64,000 nt of DNA from Zizania palustris (taxonomy: Eukaryota > Streptophyta > Magnoliopsida > Poales > Poaceae): positions 77,224,989 to 77,288,988 of the forward strand of contig JAAALK010000082.1 of the NCBI GenBank assembly GCA_019279435.1, given 5' to 3'. Below are positions 1-9,700 of this stretch, piece by piece (position 1 is the stretch's first letter; each line of letters starts with the position of its first letter). Made by a program: the position numbers and the translations under genes. A model generated the notes under the pieces. That model saw only the letters and a list, made by a program, of their open reading frames with translations. It made no database searches and was not told the origin of the DNA.

Positions 1-24
1 ACATAGTGGAAACTATTCGGTACC
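1..24. repeat. LTR-like flank left of the Tat element
   Basis: These 24 bases match an internal part of the Tat LTR itself (compare about 17247-17271, containing catagtggaaactatt and ggtacc). The Tat element therefore appears to abut, or be inserted in, another copy of its own LTR. The piece is too short to orient with confidence. Confidence 0.45.
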
Positions 25-463
25 TGTTGGCGTAAAAGATTACGCTAACAGGTTTCTGTAGAAAAGAGACTAACAAACGAAGTGTTTGTGAAGCAAACTG
101 TTCTAAGCCTCCGAAAGGATAATAGCTTAGAATAGTTTGAAAGTGTGTATTGAATCACTTGTATTCGGTCCCTATTACAGGGTGAAATGGGGGGTATTTA
201 TAGGCCCAAACATTAAGGAAAAGACCTATTTACCCCTCTATTACAACCGACATTAAGGAAACTATTCGGTTTCCTTAATAGGGCTAAAATGGTAAAAGAC
301 TAATCTAATAAAAAAGAAGATAAGTCTTCCATCTTAGCTGGCAGAAAAGATCTTGAAGGGCTTTAGTTCGAAGACATACTTCGAACCAATGCCTGTCTTC
401 GGGCTTCGAACGGGGTTCTGGGCATCTTCGAAGATGATCTTCGGAGAATCTTCGAACTGGTTG
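25..463 (-). repeat. Tat 3' LTR, outer segment
   Basis: This part of the left LTR starts TGTTGGCGTAAAAGATTACG and aligns with 17020 onward. The minus-strand promoter is visible at 195-202, where tatttata reads TATAAATA on the minus strand. It is separated from the rest of the LTR (6222-6277) by the CACTA insertion. Confidence 0.88.
461..463. repeat. CACTA target site duplication, left copy (TTG)
   Basis: TTG lies directly before CACTACTACAAA and is repeated directly after TTTGTAGTAGTG at 6219-6221. A 3-bp duplication is the norm for the CACTA superfamily. Confidence 0.85.
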
Positions 464-492
464 CACTACTACAAACTGTCACTGTAGTGGCG
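464..492 (+). repeat. CACTA left terminal inverted repeat
   Basis: The first 12 bases, CACTACTACAAA, are perfectly inverted at the right end. Over 29 bases 25 match, with three of the four mismatches in the 4-base spacer before CACTGTAGTGG. Confidence 0.9.
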
Positions 493-499
493 TTGGGCG

Positions 500-725
500 A
501 AACCACTGTAGTGGCGGGCCATTAGATGCCCGCCACTAGAGTTGCTGGTGCTGACGGCAGCACCAGCGCCCGCCACAACTGCTGGTAAAGTAGTGGCGGT
601 CGGTGATGACGTCAGCCCGGACCGCCACTAATGTACCAATAGCAGTGGCGGGCGCTGGTGCTGCCCGCCGCTGCTAAGATGGCCGCCACTAAAGTAATGA
701 TGACATCACTTGCGACCGCCACTAC
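500..725. promoter_or_regulatory. CACTA left subterminal repeats
   Basis: Short motifs of the form GTGGCGGGC and GCCCGCCAC recur in both orientations, for example the hairpin at 508-537 and further copies near 566-575, 591-599, 645-652, 684-694 and 714-722. In En/Spm, repeats in this position bind the TNPA protein. That role here is inferred from position and arrangement. Confidence 0.7.
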
Positions 726-734
726 TATTCTAGC

Positions 735-740
735 TATAAA
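735..740 (+). promoter_or_regulatory. TATA box of the CACTA transposase gene
   Basis: TATAAA in the context agctataaatgcgcagc lies at the inner edge of the subterminal repeats, about 575 bp before the transposase ATG. A possible 5' UTR intron (donor GTAAAT at 872, acceptor TTTTAG ending at 1314) would place the ATG at the start of exon 2. The intron is inferred. Confidence 0.55.
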
Positions 741-1314
741 TGCGCAGCGTCTTCCTCCCCGAGCTCTACTGGAGTTCGCATTCAATTTTGTCCGTACAAT
801 GGCGACAAAAATCTAGATAAAGAGGGGGGAGGCTTTGTTTTCGTTTCTTTTGAAGGATTTCATTCTAGGAGGTAAATCCATGCCGAATCTCACATTTATT
901 TTGTATTTAATCATGTATACAATGAGTTATTATCGTTTTTCTAATTTAGGGTTTGTGAATAGAAATTTTCAAATAATCTTCCATTTACGGTGTTACCTTC
1001 TCCCAAATGAACAAATATGACCCTCCTCACAATTATTCATCACTTGTATATTGATTTACGTCATTTTAATCTCTTTTTTAATTTGATTTATGATTATAGA
1101 TCTAGAGTTATGTTGTTTGGAGAGAGAGAGAAACCAATATAGTTAATTTATTTAATAATTTTTTTTGCTTAATAAGTAGTTTTAATTAAAGCATTGATGA
1201 TTTTTAATTAATGTTGTTATGAGCGATAATAAATCAATATATTTTCAATTTGTAAATTAATAAAATTAACAATAATGATTTTATTAATATTTTTTCAAAT
1301 AATATATGTTTTAG

Positions 1315-4300
1315 ATGGAGCACAGGTCCTGGATGTACTCGTCCAACGACGGAGATGTGGTGGCATATTTTAACAGAGTAACTGAATTTACTGAAGCTGC
1401 CGCACAATATGCTTCCCGTCAGAGTGAAGAGGCAATATATTGTCCTTGTAAAGTTTGTAAAAACGAAGCGATGTATCCGTGTTCTGATCGTGAAACCATA
1501 CGATTTCACTTGTTGAAAAATGGTTTCGTGAAGAACTATTATATATGGACGAAACACGGTGAGATGGGCCAAAATCCTCCTGAAGATTCTGATGTGCCGC
1601 AAGATGCTCATCAACATAGAAGAGGTTGTGATCATACATCCGACATAACACATGATGATGTTGATCAACATGATGATGATGACGCCTTTGATGTGGAGGA
1701 ACTGATGCGAAATGTTTCGCCTGAGGTGTTGTTGCAGAGAACTACAACCAAAGGATACGATAACTTTGAAGCACTTGACAAAGCATCAAAAAACCTTCTT
1801 TACGAGGAACGCCACGGATGCGATAAGCAGTATACTGTGTTGTACACAATTCTTGAGCTTATGAAACTGAAGGCCAGCAATGGATGGTCTGACACCAGTT
1901 TTTCAGATCTTTTACAACTCCTAAAAAAGGTTTTGCCAAAACCCAATGGTTTACCATCTGATACGTACCAAGCAAAGAAGATGATTTGTCCGTTGACTTT
2001 GGGCGTTCAGAAGATTCATGCATGCCCGAACCACTGTATCCTATATCGAAAAGAGTATGGATTGTTAGAGAGATGTCCGCAGTGCAACGCGAGTCAATAC
2101 AAACGTCCAAATGACTGTGCGGAGGACTACAATGACCACCAGAAGAAGAATAATAAGAGGTTGCAGAAGAGGAATAAAAATGTTATTGAAGACCATCCTG
2201 GAAAAAAGATGGAGAGGAAAGTTCCGGCCTTAGTAATGTGGTACCTACCGGTGATTGATCGCTTGAAACGTATGTTCTCTAATCCTAGAGATGCTGAACT
2301 ATTAATCTGGCATTTCGCTGGGCGAAAGAAGGACGGAAAACTTCGGCACCCTGCGGATGCTAGGCAGTGGAAATCATTTGACTTGGCCCATCCAGATTTC
2401 TCGGACGATCCTAGAAATATCAGGATGGGACTTAGCACGGATGGAATGAATCCCTTCGATGAGATGAGGAACCCACATAGTACGTGGCCAGTCTTTCTAT
2501 GCTTGTTCAACATTCCATCATGGTTGTGCCATAAAAGAAAATACCTTATGCTCACTACTCTAATTTCTGGTCCAAAACAACCTGGCAATGACATTGATAT
2601 CTTTCTAGAACCTTTGATGGAGGATATGAAACGTCTATGGGAACATGGTTTCTGTGTGTGGGATGAGCACAAGAAAGAGCACTTCAATCTAAGAGCCATA
2701 ATCTTTTGCACCATAGCTGACAACCCAGGACGCATGTCCCTAACAGGACAGGTTAAAGGAAAGACAGCATGTGTAGTGTGTGTGGACCAGACAGAATCTA
2801 TGCATCTTCCATCATTCGTTAAGACGATATATATGCGACACCGCAGATTTTTACCAAAAAACCACAAATATCGAAGAAATAGGAACCATTTCGACGGTAC
2901 AATCGAGCTTGGACAGCCTCCACGAAATCGAGATGGCAAATTTCTATTCGAAATGGTAAAGAATATCAAAGTTGTTTTCGGAAAGAAGAGGAAGAAATCT
3001 GAAAAAATTTCAAAGGACGCTCCATTTAAAAAGCAGTCGATCTTCTTTAGATATTTGCCCTATTGGAAGGAGTTGGAGATTGGTCATGCTATCGATACAA
3101 TGCACGTTGAGAAGAATGTCTTCGAAAGCACTATCGGTATTTTGTTAGACATACCGGGCAAATCAAAAGATGGACTCAAAGTACGAAGGGACCTTCAAAC
3201 TCTCGGAATTAGACCCGAGCTTCACCCACAGGAAAGGGCCAATGGAAAATTTTTCCTTCCGGCTGCTAGCTATAACCTCACAATTGACGAGAAAAGATCA
3301 ATCTGCAGGTGTCTACATGGAATTAGAGTTCCAACAGGATTCTCAACGAATATAAAGAATATTGTCTCCATAGCAGATTTGAGGATGAGCGGCTACAACA
3401 CTCATGATTGTCATGTTATGCTTGGGCTATTCCTCGCCATCGCAGTAAGAGGAGTCAAACATTCATTTCTGAAGATGGTGATAACACGCATGTGTCACTT
3501 CTTCAATGTCATATCAAAGAAGGTGATCGACACTGAAGAGTTAAATGAATTACGTAAACAAATGAGGGAGACTATGTGTCAGCTTGAGATGTGCTTTCCT
3601 CCTTCATATTTTGATATTATGGAGCACTATATGATACATATAGCAGACCAAATCTTTGTTCTTGGTCCAACGTACCTGCACAATATGTATGCGTACGAGC
3701 GTCTAATGGTTATCTTCAAGGGTTACGTACGAAATCGTGCTTATCCAGAGGGTTCCATGATAGAGGGCTACACGACTGAGGAAGTCATTGAGTGCTATGC
3801 AGATTACATAAGAGATGGAAGACCAATAGGAGTTCCCGTGTCGCGGCACCATGGAAGACTCACCGGTAAAGGAACTAAAGGCAGGAAAATCATACGAGAC
3901 AATAGTTATCAAAGAATAAGAGAATCACATTACAGTGTAATGCATCAGTTGGCGATTATGAGACCATATGTTGAACAACACCTACAAGAGCTTCGTGAAA
4001 AGAATGAAGATCACGATGAACAATGGATTATGAAAGAACACAAAATCTATTTCACATCATGGCTGAGGGATCTAAACCTTTCGATCGGAGAAACCGACGA
4101 AGAGATGATGATAAATAAATTGTCTTACGGTCCATTGAGCATGGTTAAAACATGGCAAGCGTATGACATTAATGGTTTCACATTCTATACCAAAGCAAAG
4201 GATCAAAGGAGTCAGCGCCAAAATAGTGGTGTCAGAGGAGAAGCAGAAGATAGCACTGGACAAAAGAATGCTTACTATGGATACATCGAAGAAATATGGG

Positions 4301-4692
4301 AACTTAACTACGGGAACTCTATAGAAATCCCTGTATTTAAGTGTCAGTGGGTGAGACATCCAGAAGGTGTGGAGGTGGATGATTACGGGTTTACGATAGT
4401 TGACCTTAATAAGGTGGCTTATAAAGATGACCCTTGGATACTCGCTCAATCCGTGGCACAAGTATTTTACATACTTGATCCTAAAGATGAGAAAAAATAC
4501 ATCGTTGCTCCAGGAAAACAAAGAATTGTTGGAGTTGATGGAGTCGAAGACGAAGAAGAATACAATCAGTTTGATGAGGTGCCGTTTTTCGTTGACATAT
4601 CAAGGATCAATGTGGTTGAAGCAAAACTGTCATTTGGCAGTGTGATTCCTTATCTACGCACCAATGGCGATGGAAAATTAGTTCAAGGCTAG
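1315..4692 (+). CDS. CACTA transposase, TNPD / tnp2 type, apparently intact
   Basis: This is an open frame of 1125 codons with no stop, unusual in this window. Residues 1-80 resemble the transposase-associated domain, with the cysteine pair CPCKVC. A tnp2-type catalytic region follows from about residue 220 to 500. A DUF4218-like region spans about 570-870, and a DUF4216-like region about 910-1090. Candidate acidic catalytic residues are D376 in LSTDGMNPF, D469 in TIADNPGR and E599 in HVEKNVFE; I assign them by position and conservation in the family as I know it. The protein would bind the element ends together with a TNPA partner and cut them. The ATG at 1315 directly follows a splice-acceptor-like TTTTAG. 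Length and domain order fit complete plant CACTA transposases. Confidence 0.93.
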   Translation: MEHRSWMYSSNDGDVVAYFNRVTEFTEAAAQYASRQSEEAIYCPCKVCKNEAMYPCSDRETIRFHLLKNGFVKNYYIWTKHGEMGQNPPEDSDVPQDAHQHRRGCDHTSDITHDDVDQHDDDDAFDVEELMRNVSPEVLLQRTTTKGYDNFEALDKASKNLLYEERHGCDKQYTVLYTILELMKLKASNGWSDTSFSDLLQLLKKVLPKPNGLPSDTYQAKKMICPLTLGVQKIHACPNHCILYRKEYGLLERCPQCNASQYKRPNDCAEDYNDHQKKNNKRLQKRNKNVIEDHPGKKMERKVPALVMWYLPVIDRLKRMFSNPRDAELLIWHFAGRKKDGKLRHPADARQWKSFDLAHPDFSDDPRNIRMGLSTDGMNPFDEMRNPHSTWPVFLCLFNIPSWLCHKRKYLMLTTLISGPKQPGNDIDIFLEPLMEDMKRLWEHGFCVWDEHKKEHFNLRAIIFCTIADNPGRMSLTGQVKGKTACVVCVDQTESMHLPSFVKTIYMRHRRFLPKNHKYRRNRNHFDGTIELGQPPRNRDGKFLFEMVKNIKVVFGKKRKKSEKISKDAPFKKQSIFFRYLPYWKELEIGHAIDTMHVEKNVFESTIGILLDIPGKSKDGLKVRRDLQTLGIRPELHPQERANGKFFLPAASYNLTIDEKRSICRCLHGIRVPTGFSTNIKNIVSIADLRMSGYNTHDCHVMLGLFLAIAVRGVKHSFLKMVITRMCHFFNVISKKVIDTEELNELRKQMRETMCQLEMCFPPSYFDIMEHYMIHIADQIFVLGPTYLHNMYAYERLMVIFKGYVRNRAYPEGSMIEGYTTEEVIECYADYIRDGRPIGVPVSRHHGRLTGKGTKGRKIIRDNSYQRIRESHYSVMHQLAIMRPYVEQHLQELREKNEDHDEQWIMKEHKIYFTSWLRDLNLSIGETDEEMMINKLSYGPLSMVKTWQAYDINGFTFYTKAKDQRSQRQNSGVRGEAEDSTGQKNAYYGYIEEIWELNYGNSIEIPVFKCQWVRHPEGVEVDDYGFTIVDLNKVAYKDDPWILAQSVAQVFYILDPKDEKKYIVAPGKQRIVGVDGVEDEEEYNQFDEVPFFVDISRINVVEAKLSFGSVIPYLRTNGDGKLVQG

Positions 4693-5025
4693 ATCATTTA
4701 TGTTTAGTTGTAAAATCAATTATGTCATTTATTATTAAAACATTTTCAAGATCAAATGAGGATTGAGTGTTGTGAATTATTTCATGTCTTGTAGTTCAAA
4801 TTGAACTTTTTTTGACTTTGATCATAAAAACACACTTAATGAAATAAAAACAGTAAACTAAGGGAGAAAAAGTAAAGTGAGGCAGAATAATACCAATTTT
4901 TTAAATTTGATAAGTTATGATGTATTTTTATTGTTAAAAAAATCAAGTTCAAACTAGAATTTAATTATGAATAAAAAAGTAATGAAAATTAGAATAGAAA
5001 TGTAAAAAAAAATGTTTGGATGCTA
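4693..5025. other. 3' UTR and AT-rich spacer after the transposase
   Basis: About 330 bp of AT-rich sequence with no coding signal. It probably holds the transposase polyadenylation region (aaataaaa-type words near 4840-4850). Confidence 0.5.
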
Positions 5026-5120
5026 GCAGCAAGGTTCGAACCTCAAACCGCCTGCAGGCAGCAAGGTTCGAACCTCGAACCGCATGGCACCAAAGCAACC
5101 CCCGCACCACTGCGCTACTA
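5026..5120 (-). repeat. Pol III promoter-like (SINE or tRNA-like) fragment with a 32-bp duplication
   Basis: On the minus strand TAGCGCAGTGG (5107-5117) fits an A box. GGTTCGAACC at 5065-5074, about 32 nt further on, fits a B box. The B-box block is repeated at 5033-5042 in a 32-bp tandem duplication starting gcagcaagg at 5026 and 5058. No complete tRNA cloverleaf could be drawn, so a tRNA-derived SINE remnant is the more likely reading. Confidence 0.4.
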
Positions 5121-5169
5121 AGTCTTTCTCGACTTGAGTGGCAACGTATGCTAGATAACCCCACCAACG

Positions 5170-5283
5170 GCGGATTAGTAGTGGCGGGCATGATGACGTC
5201 ACCAGACCGCCACCGCTATCCTTTTAGTAGTGGCGGGCATGCTGACGTCATCATGCCCGCCACTACTAAGACACCTATATATA
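5170..5283 (+). promoter_or_regulatory. Internal CACTA promoter with subterminal-type palindrome
   Basis: The segment repeats the element's own GTGGCGGGC motifs. It contains a hairpin with 16-bp perfect arms (5226-5241 and 5252-5267) around a TGACGTCA core, then the TATA-like TATATATA at 5276-5283. A GC-rich leader with CGCCGCCGTCG-type repeats starts at about 5290. The arrangement resembles the region before the transposase gene, so it is probably the promoter of the second CACTA gene. Confidence 0.6.
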
Positions 5284-5289
5284 CTTTCC

Positions 5290-5990
5290 ACTCCCGCCGT
5301 CCGAAAACCTAGTTTCATTTTCTAAACCCTAAACTCCCGTGTCGCCCCCCTCCTCCCGTCGCCGCCGTCGACGTCCCGGAGCACGTCGCCGCTGCCCTCC
5401 GCCCGTCGCCGCCTTCCTCGGAGCCCGTCGGCGCCGCCCGTCGTCGCCGCCATCCAGTCGATCAGTAAATAATTATTAACCTACTTCTTTATTTGGTCTT
5501 ATTTTATTCGAGCTTAGGGTTAAAATGATGGAGGATTGTTATATTAATTTATGCGTGGTAATATAATTTAGTATAATATTACTAGTAGAATGCACTATAA
5601 CAATAATGTTTTTTAATCTACTGTAAAAAATTTCTGAGAAAAAAATTTCCACTATAACAATAATTTTTTTTAATGTACTATAAAAAATTTCTGAGAAAAC
5701 AAATTTCCACTATAACAATAATGTTTTTTAATGTACTATAATATTACTAGCTTAGGGTTTTTTAATGTTATATCAATGTGACAAAAAAAATGCAGATGGC
5801 TCCTCCTAAGATTGAACCAACAAACAGTCGATCCTCAGACTCTACATCAAGTGGCGTGTGGGAGGTTTGCAAATGCGGTAAAAATAAGGTACATGATGGT
5901 ATAGTTTGCAGTTGTTTGGCGAAGAAAGTGATTCTCATAATGGACTCCGACTCGGAGGACGACTCGCGATCGCCGCAACCAGATAGGGTA
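5290..5990 (+). pseudogene. Truncated second CACTA gene (TNPA position)
   Basis: A GC-rich leader (5290-5464) is followed by a splice-donor-like site, ATCA/GTAAAT at 5465, an AT-rich intron and the acceptor TGCAG at 5795. The coding exon begins at ATG 5796 and encodes a short hydrophilic protein with CKCGKNKVHDG and an acidic serine stretch SDSEDDSRS. A donor-like GGTAAGTG follows at about 5987. No downstream exon is present: the sequence passes within 140 bp into subterminal repeats, and an unspliced frame would read out through the terminal repeat to 6248. I infer loss of the rest of a TNPA-like gene. I do not recognise the encoded peptide itself. Confidence 0.5.
5593..5757. repeat. 57-59 bp tandem repeat in the intron
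   Basis: Three units begin CACTATAACAATAAT at 5593, 5650 and 5709. Each runs through a TAATSTACTATAA-like stretch and TTTCTGAGAAAA, with the last unit partial. Confidence 0.75.
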
Positions 5991-6128
5991 AGTGTTGTGC
6001 TACGGAAGAATGATGGGACAACCGGTGGTAGAGGGAAACATGCCGAGGCTAGCGGTGGAAAAGGGAAGCATGTAGAGCAATGCGGCAGCAAGAGGATGAA
6101 GGAGGCAAGATCCTCTTTTTATGCTAGC

Positions 6129-6189
6129 GATAGCAGTGGCGTTAGAGCAGTGGCGGACTGGATGCCCGCCACTATAGGTCGATTTTGCC
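6129..6189. promoter_or_regulatory. CACTA right subterminal repeats
   Basis: agtggcgttagagcagtggcg and gcccgccactata form an inverted pair matching the motifs at the left end. Confidence 0.65.
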
Positions 6190-6218
6190 CGCCGCTACAG
6201 TGTCGCTTTGTAGTAGTG
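6190..6218 (-). repeat. CACTA right terminal inverted repeat
   Basis: It ends TTTGTAGTAGTG, the inverse of the left end. The TSD copy TTG follows at 6219-6221. Confidence 0.9.
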
Positions 6219-6221
6219 TTG

Positions 6222-6277
6222 ACTGTCTTTATGCTGCTTCGGCAATAACCCCGAAGATGAGATATTTTCCCCCAACA
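6222..6277 (-). repeat. Tat 3' LTR, inner segment
   Basis: The segment ends gatattttcccccaaca, matching the end of the 5' LTR at 17500-17516. It resumes the LTR after the CACTA insertion. A weak polypurine tract (GAGGGGCTA on the minus strand, 6279-6287) abuts it on the internal side. Confidence 0.82.
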
Positions 6278-6591
6278 GTAGCCCCTCGAATACGCTTCTC
6301 CGTTGACCTGTAACGTTTAGGAGAGCAGTATACGCAAGAAAAGTAATCATGCGTAGGGGTTAACAGATTTATATTATCTCTGAATTATGTGGAGATATAT
6401 GCTTCGAAGAGGTTACATTCGAAGTAACTTAGAAGTATCTTTAAAAAGACTGAAGACTTTCCAGACTTAGAAGAAATAGCCGTTAGCTTGTTTCTTCTAA
6501 CGGAAGTTATACGATGCGTTATTTTCGGAGGAAAATAACGGGCGAGAATGCGAAAGGGCAGAGCCAAAACGGTAACAAACGGAACATTTAG

Positions 6592-6601
6592 GCTATAAAT
6601 A
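6592..6601 (+). promoter_or_regulatory. TATA box of the Tat antisense gene
   Basis: CTATAAATAG in the context taggctataaatagagggcc lies on the plus strand, about 150 bp before the ATG at 6742. It is separate from the LTR promoter, which points the other way. Confidence 0.65.
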
Positions 6602-6741
6602 GAGGGCCTAAAACTTACCCGATTACCTTTTAACCGCTTTCTCACAGTCAAAAGCTTTTTGAGCCCCTTGAGTTCTTGAGCCCTAGCCTTTGAGTTCTTG
6701 AGCCCTAGCCTCCATTTCCTCAAAGTAATCGAGCGATCGTA

Positions 6742-9700
6742 ATGGTAAAGACCAAGGGATCTGCGCCTCCTTCGGCTTTGGCTCGGCAACAGGCGGTCGC
6801 AGCGGCAGCGGCGGCAGCATTGGCGGCGGCACCTTCGATGCAGACGGCAACATCCATGGCGGCAGGGGGAGAAATCCCCAAATCGCCGATGACCAAGGTC
6901 TGTGCCCACCATCGACCAAATATTTGGATCAGTCTTTTCAGTTGGGGCCTTCTACCTGCAAGAGAGAGTCTTTGGCAATCACAGCAGGGGGAAAGATTAG
7001 TAATGGAGTTATGATTCGGAAGCCGGGCAAAGAATCGATTCCATCACCAAGACCCGGAGAGGTTGTAGTATTCGAAGCCTTTTTCGGAGCAGGCTTGGGC
7101 CTCCCTGCTGTGGACTTCTTGGCCGAAGTACTTGACCTGTTCCATGTAACCCTCCCGCAGCTATCTCCGAATGCAGTAGCTAGGTTAGCTATCTTCGAAT
7201 GGGCGTTGAGAGCCGAGGGTTGCGAGGGGAGGGCAGAAATCTTCGCTGCACTTCATAGAGCAACTTGCCAGCCGAAGACCTCCGTAGGCTCCGGAGGTGA
7301 GAAAGTAGTGGTTGCCTTCGCAAGCATTAATTTTAGGCTTCGAGACGAATATGCCCTGCAATTCCCTGCTAAGGCCATCAATGCTAGATGGTACACCGAT
7401 TGGGTCCTGAGGTGGTTTTATGCCGAAGTTGGAGCGAGCAGTCCTCTGGCTGGGCCTCTCAAAGAAATTCAATTTCGGAAGGAAGCCTTAGTGCAACCTG
7501 ACGAAGGCCAGCTCGAAGCTCGCCTCAACCTGCTTCAGAAAATCAGCCGAAGGTTAAGCATGCGGGACTTAGCCGAAGAATTCCTCGGACTGCAAATTCC
7601 TCCGCTGATGGCCAACTCGCCTATCGTCTTCGAGGATGACTTGGAAGGCGGTCTTCGCAAGATCAATTATACTTCGAGCCCTGCAGGTAACTTCGAAACC
7701 AACATGCATTGTACATATTTACTTCGAAGAAAGACTAACTCGAATTATTTTTTAGCTTCTTCAGCCCCTATTACTTCAGAGAAAATTGTAAGGGCTTCGG
7801 AGAAGATTTTGGGTGCCCCAACTCCGACGGAAAAAGAATGGCGAATTAAATTGGTCGGGAGTTGGGAGCGGTTTAACAGAGTATGGGGAATGTTGGAGTT
7901 AACTCCGCCCCCTCTGATGGACTGGGTGCCTCTGGAGAAAGGACCCAAGAAAAGAGTGGCTGAAGCCGGAGCTTCTAGCTCCGCAAGGACTCCGGTGAAG
8001 AAGGTGGCTCGGAAGCCAAAAAATCTCGCACCTTCGGATCCTGTGCCTTCAAGCTCAAGAACCTCAATCTCTGGTTCTAAAGAAGATGAAGGTATATTAT
8101 TAGTGAAATTGATTGATGAAGATGCAGCTCAACGAAGTATTCACATTGAAGATACTGCAGGTATACCGGAGCCCCAAGCCAACATCGAAGAAGTAAGAGC
8201 TCCGGATACCCAAGAGGAACAAATCGAAACCCCTATGGGTGGAGATGAAGTCGAAGTTCCGGCAACTTCGGTTATGGAGGAAAGGACTGCTCACGGAGAT
8301 GCTCCGACAGTGGAAAATCTAATTGCGGAGTCAAATGATGACTTCACTTTTGACCCTCCGATCAGTCCAGTGCTCGATCTTCCGGAGAATGTCGAAGGTA
8401 AATTTCGCATAATTTTTATCAATTTCTGCAAAATTATACAATGTATAATATTTTGTTTTTGCAGAGCCTCCTGTTGTCGAAGTACCTCACGAAGATACAA
8501 TTCAAAGGCCTTCGACAACTTCGGAGCCACACACGGAGGTTACTCAACAAGGGCCTGGAAGAGGTAAAAGACACATAGAGCCTCCCCCTACTCAAGGATC
8601 GACTTCGTCTGAGTCAACAGATGAAAGTGAATCAACTGAGGGGGGGCCATCTTCAGAAGTTCCAAGGGCCTCAGAAGAACTCTCCGGACCTTCGCTAAGC
8701 AGAGCTGATCAGAAAGCTTCAGTAATGCTTCCTCTCTTAACTCCTTTTTTGGAGGAGAGAACCGGACTTCGGACTCTGGTTAAACCTTTGGGTCAAGTCA
8801 GTCGCAAAGTCGGGGAAACAGAACTGGTAGCCCTCTTGAGCAAGGCGAAAAGTTCGGAGCTTAACATTGCTATAGAAAGAGCAGCTTATCAGGTACGAAG
8901 CATCTTCGAACCAAATAGCAAATTATATATGAATAATTTCTTATTTCTGTTTTTCTTCTTCTTCTTTTTTAGCAAGCAGTCTTACCCCGCGCTGCAGCTT
9001 TATCGGGCGAAAATGAAATTGCTCAACTTCGGGAAGAAAACGAAGCTCTTCAAAGAAATTTTAACTTCTCCGAAGGTCGAGTAGCTCAGATGGATAATGT
9101 AATATTAGCAGAGCGAAGGGCTAGGCAAAGCTTAGAGGCTGCGAAGAAAGAGCTCGAAGCAGAAAGAATTGTGCTTCGAGCAGAGGTTGAAAGACTGCGG
9201 AAGGAGGATGCTGCTAAGGGGTCCGAACTTGTGAGACTCCAAGAAGAGGCTGGCCAACTCCTGACTCAAAAGAATACTTTGACTACGGAGAATGCTAGAA
9301 TTTCCGGAGTTCTAGCAGAAACGACTTCGGCCAAGGATGCACTTATTGAGGAAAAGCTTAAGTCTGAGAAGGTGGCTTCGGAGGTCATCGAGCAGATGCT
9401 AGGTGTCTTGGAGTACTTCGGTACTACTGGATCACTACCTTCGGATGACAATGTGACTCTGCTGTGCCGGTTAAAGAGGATCCAAGGGGCAGCGAAGCAA
9501 ATGAAGACGGCAGGCATGCGTTATGGAGAACTCTCCGGACAAGTGTCTGCCCTTGGATTACTTCGTTACTATGAGGATTTGGGCCGAATAATTACTCCGA
9601 GCGCAGAGGGCTCCATCACCTTCGACGATGCGAGACTTTTGAATCCTTCCGAAGGCGTGACTGCCGCCTGGCGAGCCTTTCAAACTTCATGGAGAGCCGA

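Larger units (their letters stand above)
464..6218 (+). mobile_element. CACTA (En/Spm-type) DNA transposon, 5755 bp
   Basis: The ends are CACTACTACAAA and its inverse TTTGTAGTAGTG. A second matched block, CACTGTAGTGGCG against CACTGTAGCGGCG, lies four bases further in. The TSD is TTG on both sides. Inside are subterminal repeats of the type GTGGCGGGC and its complement, a full-length TNPD-type transposase (1315-4692), and the start of a second gene at 5290-5990 that seems truncated. The element sits inside the 3' LTR of the Tat retrotransposon and so is younger than it. Cis ends and transposase both look usable. The damaged second gene makes autonomy doubtful. Confidence 0.93.

Noticed and set aside
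2127..2969. 280-codon minus-strand frame inside the CACTA transposase
   Set aside because: It is the antisense shadow of a strongly supported transposase frame and has no recognisable motif.
5026..5120. A functional tRNA gene
   Set aside because: A-box and B-box words are present but no acceptor stem or anticodon arm could be paired.
480..6202. CACTA ends placed at CACTGTAG (480) and CTACAGTG (6202)
   Set aside because: These inner repeats are not flanked by a matching 3-bp duplication; CACTACTACAAA at 464 and its inverse ending at 6218 have TTG on both sides.
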